Notes: a model not told the origin generated them from the sequence alone. Positions 27,752 through 37,487 are shown, counted from the first letter of the stretch. The stretch is 64,000 nt of DNA from Escherichia coli (GCF_036503815.1 NZ_AP027764.1:1612001-1676000); one strand, 5' to 3'. Numbers and translations are program-made.

Positions 27752-29047
27752 GTGCAATCACTCACTACGGCGCTGGAAAATCTACTGCGCCTTTTGTCGC
27801 AAGAGATTCCAGCGACACCCGGCATTCGGGTTATTGATACTCCTTTCCCTCTCAAAGATGCTTTTGATGCCTTGAGCTGGCTGGCCAGTCAGCAAACGTA
27901 TCCGCAATTCTACTGGCAACAACGTAATGGTGATGAAGAAGCTGCCGTCCTGGGCGCGATTACCCATTTTACCTCGTTGGACCAGGCGCAACGTTTTCTT
28001 CACCAGCACCCGGAACATGCCGACTTACGCATCTGGGGGCTGAATGCGTTTGACCCGTCGCAGGGCAATTTACTTTTACCCCGCCTGGAATGGCGACGCT
28101 GTGGCGGTAAAGCCACGCTGCGGCTGACGCTATTCAGCGAAAGCTCCCTTCAGCACGATGCGATAAAAGCAAAAGAATTTATCGCTACACTGGTGAGTAT
28201 CAAGCCCCTGCCAGGGTTACATTTAACCACCACGCGAGAACAACACTGGCCGGACAAAACGGGCTGGACGCAATTAATCGAACTGGCAACGAAAACCATC
28301 ACCGAAGGTGAACTCGACAAAGTGGTTATTGCTCGGGCGACTGACCTGCATTTCGCAAGTCCGGTCAATGCGGCAGCAATGATGGCTGCCAGTCGTCGGC
28401 TCAATCTGAACTGCTACCATTTTTACATGGCCTTTGATAGCGACAATGCTTTTCTTGGCTCTTCACCGGAACGGCTATGGCGGCGGCGTGCCAAAGCGCT
28501 GCGTACTGAAGCGCTGGCGGGAACGGTAGCAAATCATCCTGATGATAAGCAGGCGCAGCAGTTAGGTGAGTGGCTGATGGCGGATGATAAAAACCAGCGC
28601 GAGAACATGCTGGTGGTGGAAGATATCTGCCAACGATTGCAGGCCGATACCCAGACGCTGGATGTTTTACCACCGCAGGTACTGCGTCTGCGTAAAGTGC
28701 AGCATCTGCGCCGCTGTATCTGGACTTCACTCAACAAAGCGGATGATGTGATCTGTTTACATCAGTTGCAGCCAACGGCCGCGGTTGCGGGCTTACCGCG
28801 TGACCTGGCGCGGCAGTTTATCGCCCGTCACGAACCGTTCACCCGTGAATGGTATGCCGGTTCCGCGGGCTATCTTTCGTTACAACAAAGCGAATTCTGC
28901 GTTTCCCTGCGCTCAGCAAAAATTAGCGGCAATGTCGTGCGGTTATATGCTGGCGCGGGCATTGTCCGTGGCTCCGACCCCGAGCAAGAGTGGCAGGAAA
29001 TCGACAACAAAGCGGCAGGGCTGCGTACTTTATTACAAATGGAATAG
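27752..29047 (+). CDS. menF: Isochorismate synthase MenF
   Basis: A 431-residue enzyme that converts chorismate to isochorismate, the first step of menaquinone synthesis. It belongs to the chorismate-utilising family of EntC and TrpE. Seen: Lys190 (GELDKVV), the general base, FLGSSPERL in the chorismate site, the EALAGT motif, and the YAGAGIVRGSDPEQEW segment near the C-terminus. It starts at GTG 27752 behind AGGGAGAGG. It opens the men cluster and is separated from menD by 88 bp. Confidence 0.96.
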   Translation: MQSLTTALENLLRLLSQEIPATPGIRVIDTPFPLKDAFDALSWLASQQTYPQFYWQQRNGDEEAAVLGAITHFTSLDQAQRFLHQHPEHADLRIWGLNAFDPSQGNLLLPRLEWRRCGGKATLRLTLFSESSLQHDAIKAKEFIATLVSIKPLPGLHLTTTREQHWPDKTGWTQLIELATKTITEGELDKVVIARATDLHFASPVNAAAMMAASRRLNLNCYHFYMAFDSDNAFLGSSPERLWRRRAKALRTEALAGTVANHPDDKQAQQLGEWLMADDKNQRENMLVVEDICQRLQADTQTLDVLPPQVLRLRKVQHLRRCIWTSLNKADDVICLHQLQPTAAVAGLPRDLARQFIARHEPFTREWYAGSAGYLSLQQSEFCVSLRSAKISGNVVRLYAGAGIVRGSDPEQEWQEIDNKAAGLRTLLQME

Positions 29048-29135
29048 TAATGAGTCGCATCATTACCGATTCATATCAATAATCTATTTTTGTAGCTCCT
29101 TATACTTAGCCGCAATATTGATACCGGACAAACTC

Positions 29136-30806
29136 ATGTCAGTAAGCGCATTTAACCGACGCTGGGCGGCGGTCATTCTGGAAGCATTAACGCGTCACGG
29201 CGTCAGACACATTTGTATCGCCCCTGGCTCGCGTTCTACACCGTTAACGTTAGCGGCAGCGGAGAATTCCGCATTCATTCACCACACCCATTTTGATGAG
29301 CGTGGACTGGGGCATCTGGCGCTGGGGCTGGCGAAAGTCAGCAAGCAGCCGGTGGCGGTGATAGTGACCTCCGGTACGGCGGTTGCGAATCTCTATCCGG
29401 CATTGATTGAAGCTGGGTTAACCGGAGAAAAACTGATCCTGCTAACTGCCGATCGCCCGCCGGAGCTCATTGACTGCGGTGCGAATCAGGCGATTCGTCA
29501 ACCGGGAATGTTCGCCTCTCATCCTACGCATAGCATTTCACTGCCGCGCCCGACGCAGGATATTTCTGCCCGTTGGCTGGTCTCTACTATCGACCACGCC
29601 CTTGGTACGCTTCATGCTGGAGGAGTCCATATCAACTGCCCGTTTGCTGAACCGCTATATGGCGAGATGGACGACACCGGGCTTAGTTGGCAACAGCGTC
29701 TTGGCGACTGGTGGCAGGACGATAAACCGTGGCTGCGTGAAGCGCCTCGTCTGGAAAGTGAAAAACAGCGTGACTGGTTCTTCTGGCGACAAAAGCGCGG
29801 CGTGGTAGTTGCTGGTCGCATGAGTGCGGAAGAGGGCAAAAAAGTTGCTCTGTGGGCGCAAACTCTTGGCTGGCCGCTGATTGGCGACGTCCTGTCGCAA
29901 ACCGGACAGCCGCTGCCGTGTGCCGATCTCTGGTTAGGCAATGCCAAAGCGACCAGCGAACTGCAACAGGCGCAGATTGTGGTGCAACTGGGCAGCAGCC
30001 TGACGGGCAAACGGCTCCTGCAATGGCAGGCAAGCTGTGAACCAGAAGAGTACTGGATTGTTGATGACATTGAAGGTCGACTTGATCCGGCACACCATCG
30101 CGGACGCCGCTTAATTGCCAATATTGCCGACTGGCTGGAGCTGCATCCGGCAGAAAAACGCCAGCCCTGGTGCGTTGAAATCCCGCGCCTGGCGGAACAG
30201 GCAATGCAGGCGGTTATTGCCCGTCGCGATGCGTTTGGCGAAGCGCAACTGGCGCATCGCATCAGCGACTATTTGCCGGAACAGGGGCAACTGTTTGTTG
30301 GCAACAGCCTGGTGGTACGTCTGATCGATGCGCTCTCGCAACTTCCGGCGGGTTACCCGGTGTATAGCAACCGTGGGGCCAGCGGTATTGACGGGCTGCT
30401 ATCTACTGCCGCAGGCGTTCAGCGGGCCAGTGGCAAACCGACGCTGGCGATTGTGGGCGATCTCTCAGCACTTTACGATCTCAACGCGCTGGCGCTATTG
30501 CGCCAGGTTTCCGCGCCGCTGGTATTAATTGTGGTGAACAACAACGGCGGGCAAATTTTCTCGCTGCTGCCGACACCGAAAAGCGAGCGTGAGCGTTTCT
30601 ATCTGATGCCGCAAAACGTCCATTTTGAGCACGCCGCCGCGATGTTCGAGCTGAAATATCATCGTCCGCAAAACTGGCAGGAACTTGAAACGGCACTTGC
30701 CGACGCCTGGCGCACGCCGACCACCACGGTAATTGAAATGGTGGTTAACGACACCGATGGTGCGCAAACCCTCCAGCAACTGCTGGCGCAGGTAAGCCAT
30801 TTATGA
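29136..30806 (+). CDS. menD: SEPHCHC synthase MenD
   Basis: A 556-residue thiamine-diphosphate enzyme that joins 2-oxoglutarate to isochorismate to form SEPHCHC. Seen: an N-terminal pyrimidine-binding domain with APGSRSTPLTLA and HFDERGLGHLALGLAK, carrying the activating glutamate, and a C-terminal diphosphate domain with GDLSALYDLNAL and NNNGGQIF, the metal-binding motif. I use the ATG at 29136 with ACCGGA upstream; the frame is open further upstream only because it overlaps menF out of frame. Its stop overlaps menH by four bases. Confidence 0.96.
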   Translation: MSVSAFNRRWAAVILEALTRHGVRHICIAPGSRSTPLTLAAAENSAFIHHTHFDERGLGHLALGLAKVSKQPVAVIVTSGTAVANLYPALIEAGLTGEKLILLTADRPPELIDCGANQAIRQPGMFASHPTHSISLPRPTQDISARWLVSTIDHALGTLHAGGVHINCPFAEPLYGEMDDTGLSWQQRLGDWWQDDKPWLREAPRLESEKQRDWFFWRQKRGVVVAGRMSAEEGKKVALWAQTLGWPLIGDVLSQTGQPLPCADLWLGNAKATSELQQAQIVVQLGSSLTGKRLLQWQASCEPEEYWIVDDIEGRLDPAHHRGRRLIANIADWLELHPAEKRQPWCVEIPRLAEQAMQAVIARRDAFGEAQLAHRISDYLPEQGQLFVGNSLVVRLIDALSQLPAGYPVYSNRGASGIDGLLSTAAGVQRASGKPTLAIVGDLSALYDLNALALLRQVSAPLVLIVVNNNGGQIFSLLPTPKSERERFYLMPQNVHFEHAAAMFELKYHRPQNWQELETALADAWRTPTTTVIEMVVNDTDGAQTLQQLLAQVSHL

Positions 30807-31561
30807 TCCTGCACGCGCAGGCAAAACACGGCAAACCAGGTTTACCCTGGCTGGTGTTTTTGCACGGTTTTTCCGGCGATTGCCATGAATGGCAAGAAGT
30901 GGGCGAGGCGTTTGCCGACTACTCGCGGTTGTATGTTGATCTCCCAGGTCACGGTGGTTCGGCAGCAATTAGCGTCGATGGATTTGATGATGTCACCGGC
31001 TTACTGCGTAAAACGCTGGTTAGTTACAACATCCTTAGTTTCTGGCTGGTGGGGTACTCGCTCGGCGGACGGGTGGCGATGATGGCGGCTTGCCAGGGGA
31101 TGGCGGGGCTTTGTGGCGTGATTGTCGAAGGTGGGCATCCCGGGCTGCAAAGTGCTGAACAACGAGCGGAACGCCAGCTTTCCGATCGCCAGTGGGCGCA
31201 GCGTTTTCGCTCAGAACCGTTAACGGCGGTGTTTACCGACTGGTATCAACAGCCTGTTTTTGCCTCGCTCAATGACGACCAACGCCGGGAGCTGGTGGCG
31301 CTGCGCAGCAACAATAACGGCGCAACCCTTGCCGCGATGCTGGAGGCTACTTCTCTCGCCGTCCAGCCTGATTTACGTGCTAACCTTAGCGCCCGCACAT
31401 TTGCGTTTTATTATTTATGTGGTGAACGTGACAGCAAATTCCGCGCTCTGGCGGCGGAACTGGCTGCCAATTGCCATGTCATTCCTCGCGCCGGACATAA
31501 CACGCACCGGGAAAATCCCGCTGGCGTAATCGCAAGTCTGGCGCAGATCTTGCGTTTCTGA
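30803..31561 (+). CDS. menH: SHCHC synthase MenH
   Basis: A 252-residue alpha/beta-hydrolase-fold enzyme that removes pyruvate from SEPHCHC to give SHCHC. Seen: the nucleophile elbow VGYSLGGR (Ser near residue 86), the FLHGFSGDCHEW oxyanion segment near 18, a late Asp in CGERDSKF and the catalytic His in PRAGHNTHRENP near 232. It overlaps menD by four bases and is followed 14 bases later by menB, so it is coupled within the operon. Confidence 0.95.
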   Translation: MILHAQAKHGKPGLPWLVFLHGFSGDCHEWQEVGEAFADYSRLYVDLPGHGGSAAISVDGFDDVTGLLRKTLVSYNILSFWLVGYSLGGRVAMMAACQGMAGLCGVIVEGGHPGLQSAEQRAERQLSDRQWAQRFRSEPLTAVFTDWYQQPVFASLNDDQRRELVALRSNNNGATLAAMLEATSLAVQPDLRANLSARTFAFYYLCGERDSKFRALAAELAANCHVIPRAGHNTHRENPAGVIASLAQILRF

Positions 31562-31575
31562 CTAAAGGACACAAT

Positions 31576-32433
31576 ATGATTTATCCTGATGAAGCAATGC
31601 TTTACGCACCGGTTGAATGGCACGACTGCTCCGAAGGTTTCGAGGACATTCGTTATGAAAAATCCACCGACGGTATCGCAAAAATCACCATTAATCGTCC
31701 GCAGGTGCGCAATGCCTTTCGTCCTCTGACGGTAAAAGAGATGATCCAGGCACTGGCAGATGCGCGTTATGACGATAACATCGGCGTAATTATTCTGACT
31801 GGTGCAGGCGATAAAGCGTTCTGCTCTGGTGGCGACCAGAAAGTGCGTGGCGATTACGGCGGCTATAAAGATGATTCCGGCGTACATCATCTGAATGTGC
31901 TGGACTTCCAGCGTCAGATCCGTACCTGTCCGAAACCGGTTGTCGCGATGGTAGCGGGTTACTCCATCGGCGGCGGTCACGTTCTGCACATGATGTGCGA
32001 CCTGACCATCGCGGCGGAAAACGCCATCTTCGGTCAGACTGGCCCGAAAGTCGGTTCCTTCGATGGCGGCTGGGGCGCTTCCTATATGGCGCGCATTGTT
32101 GGGCAGAAAAAAGCGCGTGAAATCTGGTTCCTGTGCCGTCAGTACGACGCGAAACAAGCGCTGGATATGGGCCTTGTGAACACCGTGGTGCCGCTGGCAG
32201 ATCTGGAAAAAGAAACCGTGCGTTGGTGCCGCGAAATGCTGCAAAACAGCCCGATGGCGCTGCGTTGCCTGAAAGCTGCGCTGAACGCTGACTGTGACGG
32301 TCAGGCGGGTCTGCAGGAGCTGGCGGGCAATGCCACCATGCTGTTCTACATGACAGAAGAAGGTCAGGAAGGTCGCAACGCCTTCAACCAGAAACGTCAG
32401 CCTGACTTCAGCAAATTTAAACGGAATCCGTAA
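31576..32433 (+). CDS. menB: 1,4-dihydroxy-2-naphthoyl-CoA synthase MenB
   Basis: A 285-residue crotonase-fold enzyme that closes the second ring of the naphthoquinone by intramolecular Claisen condensation of OSB-CoA. Seen: the oxyanion-hole segments FCSGGDQKVRGD near 83-94 and GYSIGGGHVLHMMCDLTIAA near 132-151, GQTGPKVGSFDGGWGAS with the bicarbonate-binding Gly region, and a C-terminal FLP-type tail. The TAA stop shares one base with the menC start. Confidence 0.97.
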   Translation: MIYPDEAMLYAPVEWHDCSEGFEDIRYEKSTDGIAKITINRPQVRNAFRPLTVKEMIQALADARYDDNIGVIILTGAGDKAFCSGGDQKVRGDYGGYKDDSGVHHLNVLDFQRQIRTCPKPVVAMVAGYSIGGGHVLHMMCDLTIAAENAIFGQTGPKVGSFDGGWGASYMARIVGQKKAREIWFLCRQYDAKQALDMGLVNTVVPLADLEKETVRWCREMLQNSPMALRCLKAALNADCDGQAGLQELAGNATMLFYMTEEGQEGRNAFNQKRQPDFSKFKRNP

Positions 32434-33395
32434 TGCGTAGCGCGCAGGTATACCGCTGGCAGATCCCCATGGACGCGGGGGTGGTTCTGCGCGACAGGCG
32501 GTTAAAAACCCGCGACGGGCTGTATGTTTGCCTGCGTGAGGGCGAGCGCGAAGGGTGGGGGGAGATCTCCCCACTGCCGGGTTTCAGTCAGGAAACCTGG
32601 GAAGAGGCGCAAAGTGCGCTGCTTGCCTGGGTAAATAACTGGCTGGCAGGCGATTGCGAATTACCGCAAATGCCTTCCGTCGCCTTTGGCGTAAGCTGTG
32701 CATTGGCTGAGCTGGCAGACACGTTACCACAGGCGGCAAATTTCCGTGCTGCACCGTTGTGTAATGGTGATCCTGACGATCTGATCCTCAAACTTGCCGA
32801 TATGCCAGGTGAGAAAGTGGCGAAGGTCAAGGTGGGATTGTACGAAGCGGTGCGCGACGGCATGGTGGTGAATCTGTTGCTGGAGGCCATTCCGGATCTG
32901 CATTTGCGTCTTGATGCGAATCGCGCCTGGACGCCGCTGAAAGGCCAGCAGTTTGCCAAATACGTTAACCCGGATTATCGCGGCCGCATCGCGTTTCTCG
33001 AAGAACCGTGCAAAACCCGCGAGGATTCCCGCGCCTTTGCCCGTGAAACGGGTATTGCCATTGCCTGGGATGAAAGCCTGCGTGAGCCGGATTTTGCCTT
33101 TGTGGCGGAAGAAGGCGTGCGAGCGGTGGTGATCAAACCCACGCTCACGGGCAGCCTGGAGAAAGTGCGCGAGCAGGTGCAGGCGGCGCACGCGCTGGGG
33201 CTGACGGCGGTGATCAGTTCATCTATTGAGTCGAGCTTAGGCTTAACGCAACTGGCGCGGATTGCCGCCTGGTTAACGCCAGACACTATCCCGGGGCTGG
33301 ACACGCTGGATCTGATGCAGGCGCAGCAGGTTCGTCGCTGGCCGGGTAGCACGCTGCCTTTTGTCGACGTTGATGCACTGGAGCGGTTGTTATGA
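32433..33395 (+). CDS. menC: o-Succinylbenzoate synthase MenC
   Basis: A 320-residue enolase-superfamily enzyme that dehydrates SHCHC to o-succinylbenzoate. Seen: the full catalytic set, Lys131 and Lys133 (AKVKVGLY), metal ligands Asp161 (LRLDANRAW), Glu190 (FLEEP) and Asp213 (WDESL), and Lys235 (VVIKPTLTG). It shares one base with the menB stop and overlaps menE by four bases. Confidence 0.97.
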   Translation: MRSAQVYRWQIPMDAGVVLRDRRLKTRDGLYVCLREGEREGWGEISPLPGFSQETWEEAQSALLAWVNNWLAGDCELPQMPSVAFGVSCALAELADTLPQAANFRAAPLCNGDPDDLILKLADMPGEKVAKVKVGLYEAVRDGMVVNLLLEAIPDLHLRLDANRAWTPLKGQQFAKYVNPDYRGRIAFLEEPCKTREDSRAFARETGIAIAWDESLREPDFAFVAEEGVRAVVIKPTLTGSLEKVREQVQAAHALGLTAVISSSIESSLGLTQLARIAAWLTPDTIPGLDTLDLMQAQQVRRWPGSTLPFVDVDALERLL

Positions 33396-34747
33396 TCTTC
33401 TCTGACTGGCCGTGGCGTCACTGGCGGCAAGTGCGGGGAGAAGCCATCGCCTTACGTCTTAATGACGAGCAACTTAACTGGCGCGAGCTTTGTGTTCGCG
33501 TCGATGAATTAGCCTCCGGCTTTGCGGCGCAGGGTGTAGTTGAGGGCAGCGGCGTGATGTTGCGGGCGTGGAATACGCCGCAAACGCTGCTCTCCTGGCT
33601 GGCGCTACTGCAATGCGGAGCGCGGGTGCTGCCCGTGAATCCACAGCTGCCGCAACCGTTACTTGAGGAGTTGTTGCCCAATCTGACGCTGCAATTTGCG
33701 CTGGTGCCGGAAGGGGAAAACACATTTTCGGCGTTAACGTCGCTGCATATTCAGCAGGTTGAAGGCGTACATGCCGCTGCGTGGCAGCCGACGCGTCTGT
33801 GCTCAATGACGTTAACTTCTGGCTCCACCGGGTTGCCGAAAGCCGCTGTTCATACTTATCAGGCCCATCTTGCCAGCGCCGAAGGGGTGTTATCGCTGAT
33901 TCCGTTTGGCGATCACGATGACTGGTTGCTCTCTTTGCCGCTGTTTCACGTCTCCGGTCAGGGAATTCTGTGGCGCTGGTTATACGCTGGTGCGCGGATG
34001 ACGGTGCGTGATAAACAGCCATTGGAGCAAATGCTGGCAGGCTGTACGCACGCTTCACTGGTGCCAACACAGCTCTGGCGTTTGCTGATTAACCGCAGTT
34101 CCGTTTCCCTGAAAGCGGTGTTACTTGGCGGCGCGGCTATCCCGGTCGAGTTGACGGAACAGGCGCGCGAGCAGGGGATTCGTTGCTTTTGCGGCTATGG
34201 TCTGACCGAGTTTGCCTCCACGGTGTGTGCGAAAGAAGCCGACGGTCTGGCAGATGTCGGTTCGCCGCTGCCGGGTCGGGAAGTGAAAATCGTAAACGAC
34301 GAAGTGTGGTTGCGGGCTGCCAGCACGGCTGAAGGTTACTGGCGTAACGGGCAACTGGTGGCGCTGGTGAATGACGAAGGCTGGTACGCCACGCGCGATC
34401 GCGGTGAGATGCATAATGGCAAGCTGACCATTGTCGGACGTTTAGACAATCTGTTCTTCAGTGGTGGCGAAGGCATTCAGCCAGAAGAAGTCGAGCGCGT
34501 TATTGCTGCACATCCTGCGGTTTTGCAGGTGTTTATCGTTCCCGTTGCTGACAAGGAGTTTGGTCATCGACCGGTAGCGGTGGTGGAGTATGACCATCAA
34601 AGCGTTGATCTTGGCGAATGGGTGAAAGATAAGCTGGCCCGTTTTCAACAACCGGTGCGCTGGCTGACTTTGCCGCCGGAGCTGAAAAACGGCGGTATTA
34701 AAATTTCACGTCAGGCGCTAAAAGAGTGGGTGCAACGCCAGCAATAA
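33392..34747 (+). CDS. menE: o-Succinylbenzoate-CoA ligase MenE
   Basis: A 451-residue adenylate-forming enzyme that activates o-succinylbenzoate with ATP and coenzyme A. Seen: the P-loop-like core LTSGSTGLPKAA near 146-157, FCGYGLTEFAS near 266-276, the GWYATRDRGE aspartate motif near 331-340 and a C-terminal lysine in NGGIKISRQAL. It is the last gene of menF-D-H-B-C-E; the 109-bp gap after it carries the pmrD promoter. Confidence 0.96.
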   Translation: MIFSDWPWRHWRQVRGEAIALRLNDEQLNWRELCVRVDELASGFAAQGVVEGSGVMLRAWNTPQTLLSWLALLQCGARVLPVNPQLPQPLLEELLPNLTLQFALVPEGENTFSALTSLHIQQVEGVHAAAWQPTRLCSMTLTSGSTGLPKAAVHTYQAHLASAEGVLSLIPFGDHDDWLLSLPLFHVSGQGILWRWLYAGARMTVRDKQPLEQMLAGCTHASLVPTQLWRLLINRSSVSLKAVLLGGAAIPVELTEQAREQGIRCFCGYGLTEFASTVCAKEADGLADVGSPLPGREVKIVNDEVWLRAASTAEGYWRNGQLVALVNDEGWYATRDRGEMHNGKLTIVGRLDNLFFSGGEGIQPEEVERVIAAHPAVLQVFIVPVADKEFGHRPVAVVEYDHQSVDLGEWVKDKLARFQQPVRWLTLPPELKNGGIKISRQALKEWVQRQQ

Positions 34748-34856
34748 TTAACCATCCGTTGCACTTCTCATTTCTGCCATTCCATTGCCGTTGATAAAGA
34801 GTTTATCTGTTAATCTGTAAATTGATGTGAAAACTCTTAGCAAACAGGATAATGCA

Positions 34857-35123
34857 ATGGAATGGCTGGTCAAAAAATCGTGCTGCAATAAACAAGTTAA
34901 CAGACATGTACTTATGCTCTGCGATGCTGGCGGCGCGATAAAAATGATCGCCGAAGTGAAGAGTGACTTCACCGTGAAAGTAGGGGATTTACTTTCACCT
35001 TTGCAGAATGCGCTTTACTGTATTAATCGTGAAAAGCTACATACGGTGAAAGTCCTCTCGGCATGCAGCTACAGCCCCGATGAGTGGGAACGGCAGTGTC
35101 AATCGGCTGAGAAAACTCAGTAA
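34857..35123 (+). CDS. pmrD: PmrD connector protein
   Basis: An 88-residue small beta-barrel protein. Known: in Salmonella PmrD links PhoPQ to PmrAB by protecting phospho-PmrA; the E. coli protein is divergent and its effect is weaker. Seen: start ATG at 34857 with AGGA eight bases upstream, giving MEWLVKKSCCN; a longer frame upstream has no ribosome site. The last seven bases, including the stop codon, overlap the 3' end of convergent arnF, which belongs to the regulon PmrD would control. Confidence 0.93.
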   Translation: MEWLVKKSCCNKQVNRHVLMLCDAGGAIKMIAEVKSDFTVKVGDLLSPLQNALYCINREKLHTVKVLSACSYSPDEWERQCQSAEKTQ

Positions 35124-35503
35124 CGTTGTTTTGTCGTGGGCAGGAAAATCAGCATCAACCCACTCATAATACAGGCTACTCCCAGTAGTGCCTTCAGAGA
35201 AAAAGTCCCTTCCCAGCCGGGAAGTACCATAGATGCAATCCATACCAGCACATAACTCATACTGAGTAAGGCATAGGCTTTGCTTAGTGCAAGTTTATGT
35301 AGCGTTTTGTACCAACAAAAAACGGAAAGCAGATAACCCAGCAGCCCAAGCAACAGTATCCGTGCCTCCAGGCCAAAAGCTAACAGCGCCGCGATAAAAT
35401 CCCATAAGTGCGTCATCGGCGGTAGATGACTCGCCGCATAACCCAGGCTTAATTGCGCAACTGAGGCAATAATGACGCTGAATAATCCCCACACCAGACC
35501 CAT
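35117..35503 (-). CDS. arnF: ArnF, undecaprenyl-phosphate-L-Ara4N flippase subunit
   Basis: A 128-residue inner-membrane protein of the small multidrug resistance type with four hydrophobic helices. With ArnE it flips undecaprenyl-phosphate-aminoarabinose to the periplasmic side. I place the start at the ATG at 35503, which shares one base with the arnE stop (TAATG), giving MGLVWGLF. The open frame extends 18 codons upstream, but that part lies inside arnE. The 3' end overlaps pmrD by seven bases. Confidence 0.94.
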   Translation of the reverse strand: MGLVWGLFSVIIASVAQLSLGYAASHLPPMTHLWDFIAALLAFGLEARILLLGLLGYLLSVFCWYKTLHKLALSKAYALLSMSYVLVWIASMVLPGWEGTFSLKALLGVACIMSGLMLIFLPTTKQRY

Positions 35504-35838
35504 TACACCGTACTCCCGAGGATCACAATGCCGCCAATAATGAACGCTACTCCACACCAGTGACGCAGCGATACTGGCTCATGCCACAGTTTAACCGCAG
35601 CCAGCGTCACCCAGACAAAATTCAGACTCAACATCGGGTAGGCAATGCCCACTGGCACGTTTTGCAAGACCAGCAGCCAGAGCACCATCGCAAGGCCAAG
35701 ACAAGCCAGCGCCAGTCCCAGCCACAGCACGATATGTTTGCGCCGTTTGTTTATCGCCACAAAGCAGGTTGCTTGTTTCTGACACAACTGCCCGGCAACG
35801 CTAAGCAAGCTGGCAAAGACTAATGTTAGCCAGATCAT
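35503..35838 (-). CDS. arnE: ArnE, undecaprenyl-phosphate-L-Ara4N flippase subunit
   Basis: A 111-residue inner-membrane protein, the partner of ArnF, with the EamA/SMR pattern of four helices. Seen: hydrophobic segments at about 1-20, 36-58, 62-82 and 90-110, with GIAYPMLSLNFVWV. The start overlaps the arnT stop by four bases (ATGA) and the stop shares one base with arnF. It is cotranscribed and probably translationally coupled on both sides. Confidence 0.95.
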   Translation of the reverse strand: MIWLTLVFASLLSVAGQLCQKQATCFVAINKRRKHIVLWLGLALACLGLAMVLWLLVLQNVPVGIAYPMLSLNFVWVTLAAVKLWHEPVSLRHWCGVAFIIGGIVILGSTV

Positions 35839-37487
35839 TTGGGCCGATACTGAATCAGCACCAGACGCTCCTGACGATCGATGGCATCTGCGGGCGGAAT
35901 GGCGAGACTGTTGATATCTTCATCGCGGTCAACCGAAAGCACGAGTGTAATAACCCCCTCCTGACGATGTTGATTAAGCCAGTTTGCGAACTCATCACCG
36001 CTGACAAATCTCCCTTTCGCATCCGGATAATTTAGGCCGTATTTCAATTCCCCTGTCTGGCGATACATGATGATGTCATCACGTCTCAGGCTCCATGCCA
36101 GACCAGCAGCAACGCCGACGCTATCGGTAAGAATATAGCGGCTTGGCTGCAGTGATTCTTGTGTCGTCTCGACAAAAAATTGCGGATGTTTTCCTTCCAT
36201 GACTCTGTCAGGAATTGAAAATCCTACCAGCAACGCCAGCCCAAGCGGGCAAAGTGCGGCAAAAGGCCAGTTTTTTTCGACGTTTGTTAAGGTATACCAG
36301 CCGAAAAATGCCCATAGCGAAAAAATCGACCATGCACAGAAGACTTTATAGCTCTCGAAGGTTTGCCACACCGGCGTGTTCATTGGTCCCCAAGGGGAGA
36401 CCACAAACGTAGCAATAATGCCAGTGACGCCAAAAGCGATGTTAATCCAGCCATTAATCCGCAACGCCAGAGGATTATTTTTTGCTGCCAGCAAAGCGTA
36501 ATGCGCCATCAGCATTGCCAGAGGTGCAAAGCAGGAAAGAATATAGGTGGGCAATTTGCCTTTGGCGACGGAGAAAAACAGCAGCGGCATTACCGCCCAG
36601 CTCAATAAATAGACGGTTGCGGAATGCTTGCGGTTTTTCCAGCCTGTGTACAGTGCTCCGGGGAGTAATCCCAGCCACGGCAGGCTACCGGCAATGATGA
36701 CCGGCAAGTAGTACCAGAACGGAGCTCTATGCTGAGCATCATCCAATGCAAAGCGTTGAATATGCTCAACCCAGAAAAAATAGTGCCAGAAGTCAGGCTC
36801 CCGCTGCGCTATCGCCAGTCCCCAGGGGAGAACCGTCAGTACGCAACTGATAACTGCCAGCCAGCCGTAAATAAAGAGATCTTTCCAGCGCTTTTGCGCC
36901 GCTACCCACGGCAGTACGCTTAATACCGGCACGGCAAGGGCGAGAAAACCTTTGGTCATCACCCCCATGCCGCAGGTGATTCCCAGCAGTAAAAATCCCG
37001 CGCTTTTGCCTTTCCACGTCTGTGCCTGCATTGCCAGCCAGAAGCTGCACATTCCCGCCACCAGCCAGAATGCAATAAACGGATCGAGCACGGCATAAGT
37101 GCCAATGGTATAGACAATAAACAGCGAGAGATAAATCACTGCGGCGAGTAGAGCCAGACGTTTATCGCGCCATAAGCGCAGAGTAAACCAGGTCACCAGC
37201 GCGGCGGTTAACAGGGTCGCAAAGATAACGCCTGCCCGCACACCAAAGTTATTTGCGCCAAATAGCCATTGCCCAATACTGTTAATCCAGTATCCGGCAA
37301 TGGGTTTTTCGAAATAACGTAGCCCTAACATATGGGGCACAATCCAGTCGCCGGATGCCAGCATTTCCCGACTGATTTCCGCATAACGCGTTTCATCTGG
37401 TTGCCAGAGCAGACGCGTGCTGATCGGTAACAGGTAATAGCAGGCAATAAACGCGAAGAGGCCGATAAGGTAACGTATCGATTTCAT
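35835..37487 (-). CDS. arnT: Lipid A L-Ara4N transferase ArnT
   Basis: A 550-residue GT-C family glycosyltransferase that moves 4-amino-4-deoxy-L-arabinose from undecaprenyl phosphate to lipid A phosphates in the periplasm; this lowers surface charge and gives polymyxin resistance. Seen: about 12 hydrophobic helices, the periplasmic loop with LLWQPDETRYAEISREML near residue 30 holding the catalytic acidic residues, and a soluble C-terminal domain from about 430. The stop overlaps arnE; the start shares one base with arnD. Confidence 0.97.
   Translation of the reverse strand: MKSIRYLIGLFAFIACYYLLPISTRLLWQPDETRYAEISREMLASGDWIVPHMLGLRYFEKPIAGYWINSIGQWLFGANNFGVRAGVIFATLLTAALVTWFTLRLWRDKRLALLAAVIYLSLFIVYTIGTYAVLDPFIAFWLVAGMCSFWLAMQAQTWKGKSAGFLLLGITCGMGVMTKGFLALAVPVLSVLPWVAAQKRWKDLFIYGWLAVISCVLTVLPWGLAIAQREPDFWHYFFWVEHIQRFALDDAQHRAPFWYYLPVIIAGSLPWLGLLPGALYTGWKNRKHSATVYLLSWAVMPLLFFSVAKGKLPTYILSCFAPLAMLMAHYALLAAKNNPLALRINGWINIAFGVTGIIATFVVSPWGPMNTPVWQTFESYKVFCAWSIFSLWAFFGWYTLTNVEKNWPFAALCPLGLALLVGFSIPDRVMEGKHPQFFVETTQESLQPSRYILTDSVGVAAGLAWSLRRDDIIMYRQTGELKYGLNYPDAKGRFVSGDEFANWLNQHRQEGVITLVLSVDRDEDINSLAIPPADAIDRQERLVLIQYRPK

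Noticed and set aside
28785..29135. Open frame continuing 117 codons upstream of menD
   Set aside because: It overlaps menF in another frame, shows no relation to MenD and has no ribosome site; the ATG at 29136 gives the known MenD N-terminus.
31411..32574. 387-codon open frame antisense to menH/menB/menC
   Set aside because: Spans three gene boundaries on the other strand, has a composition typical of antisense frames and no start signal.
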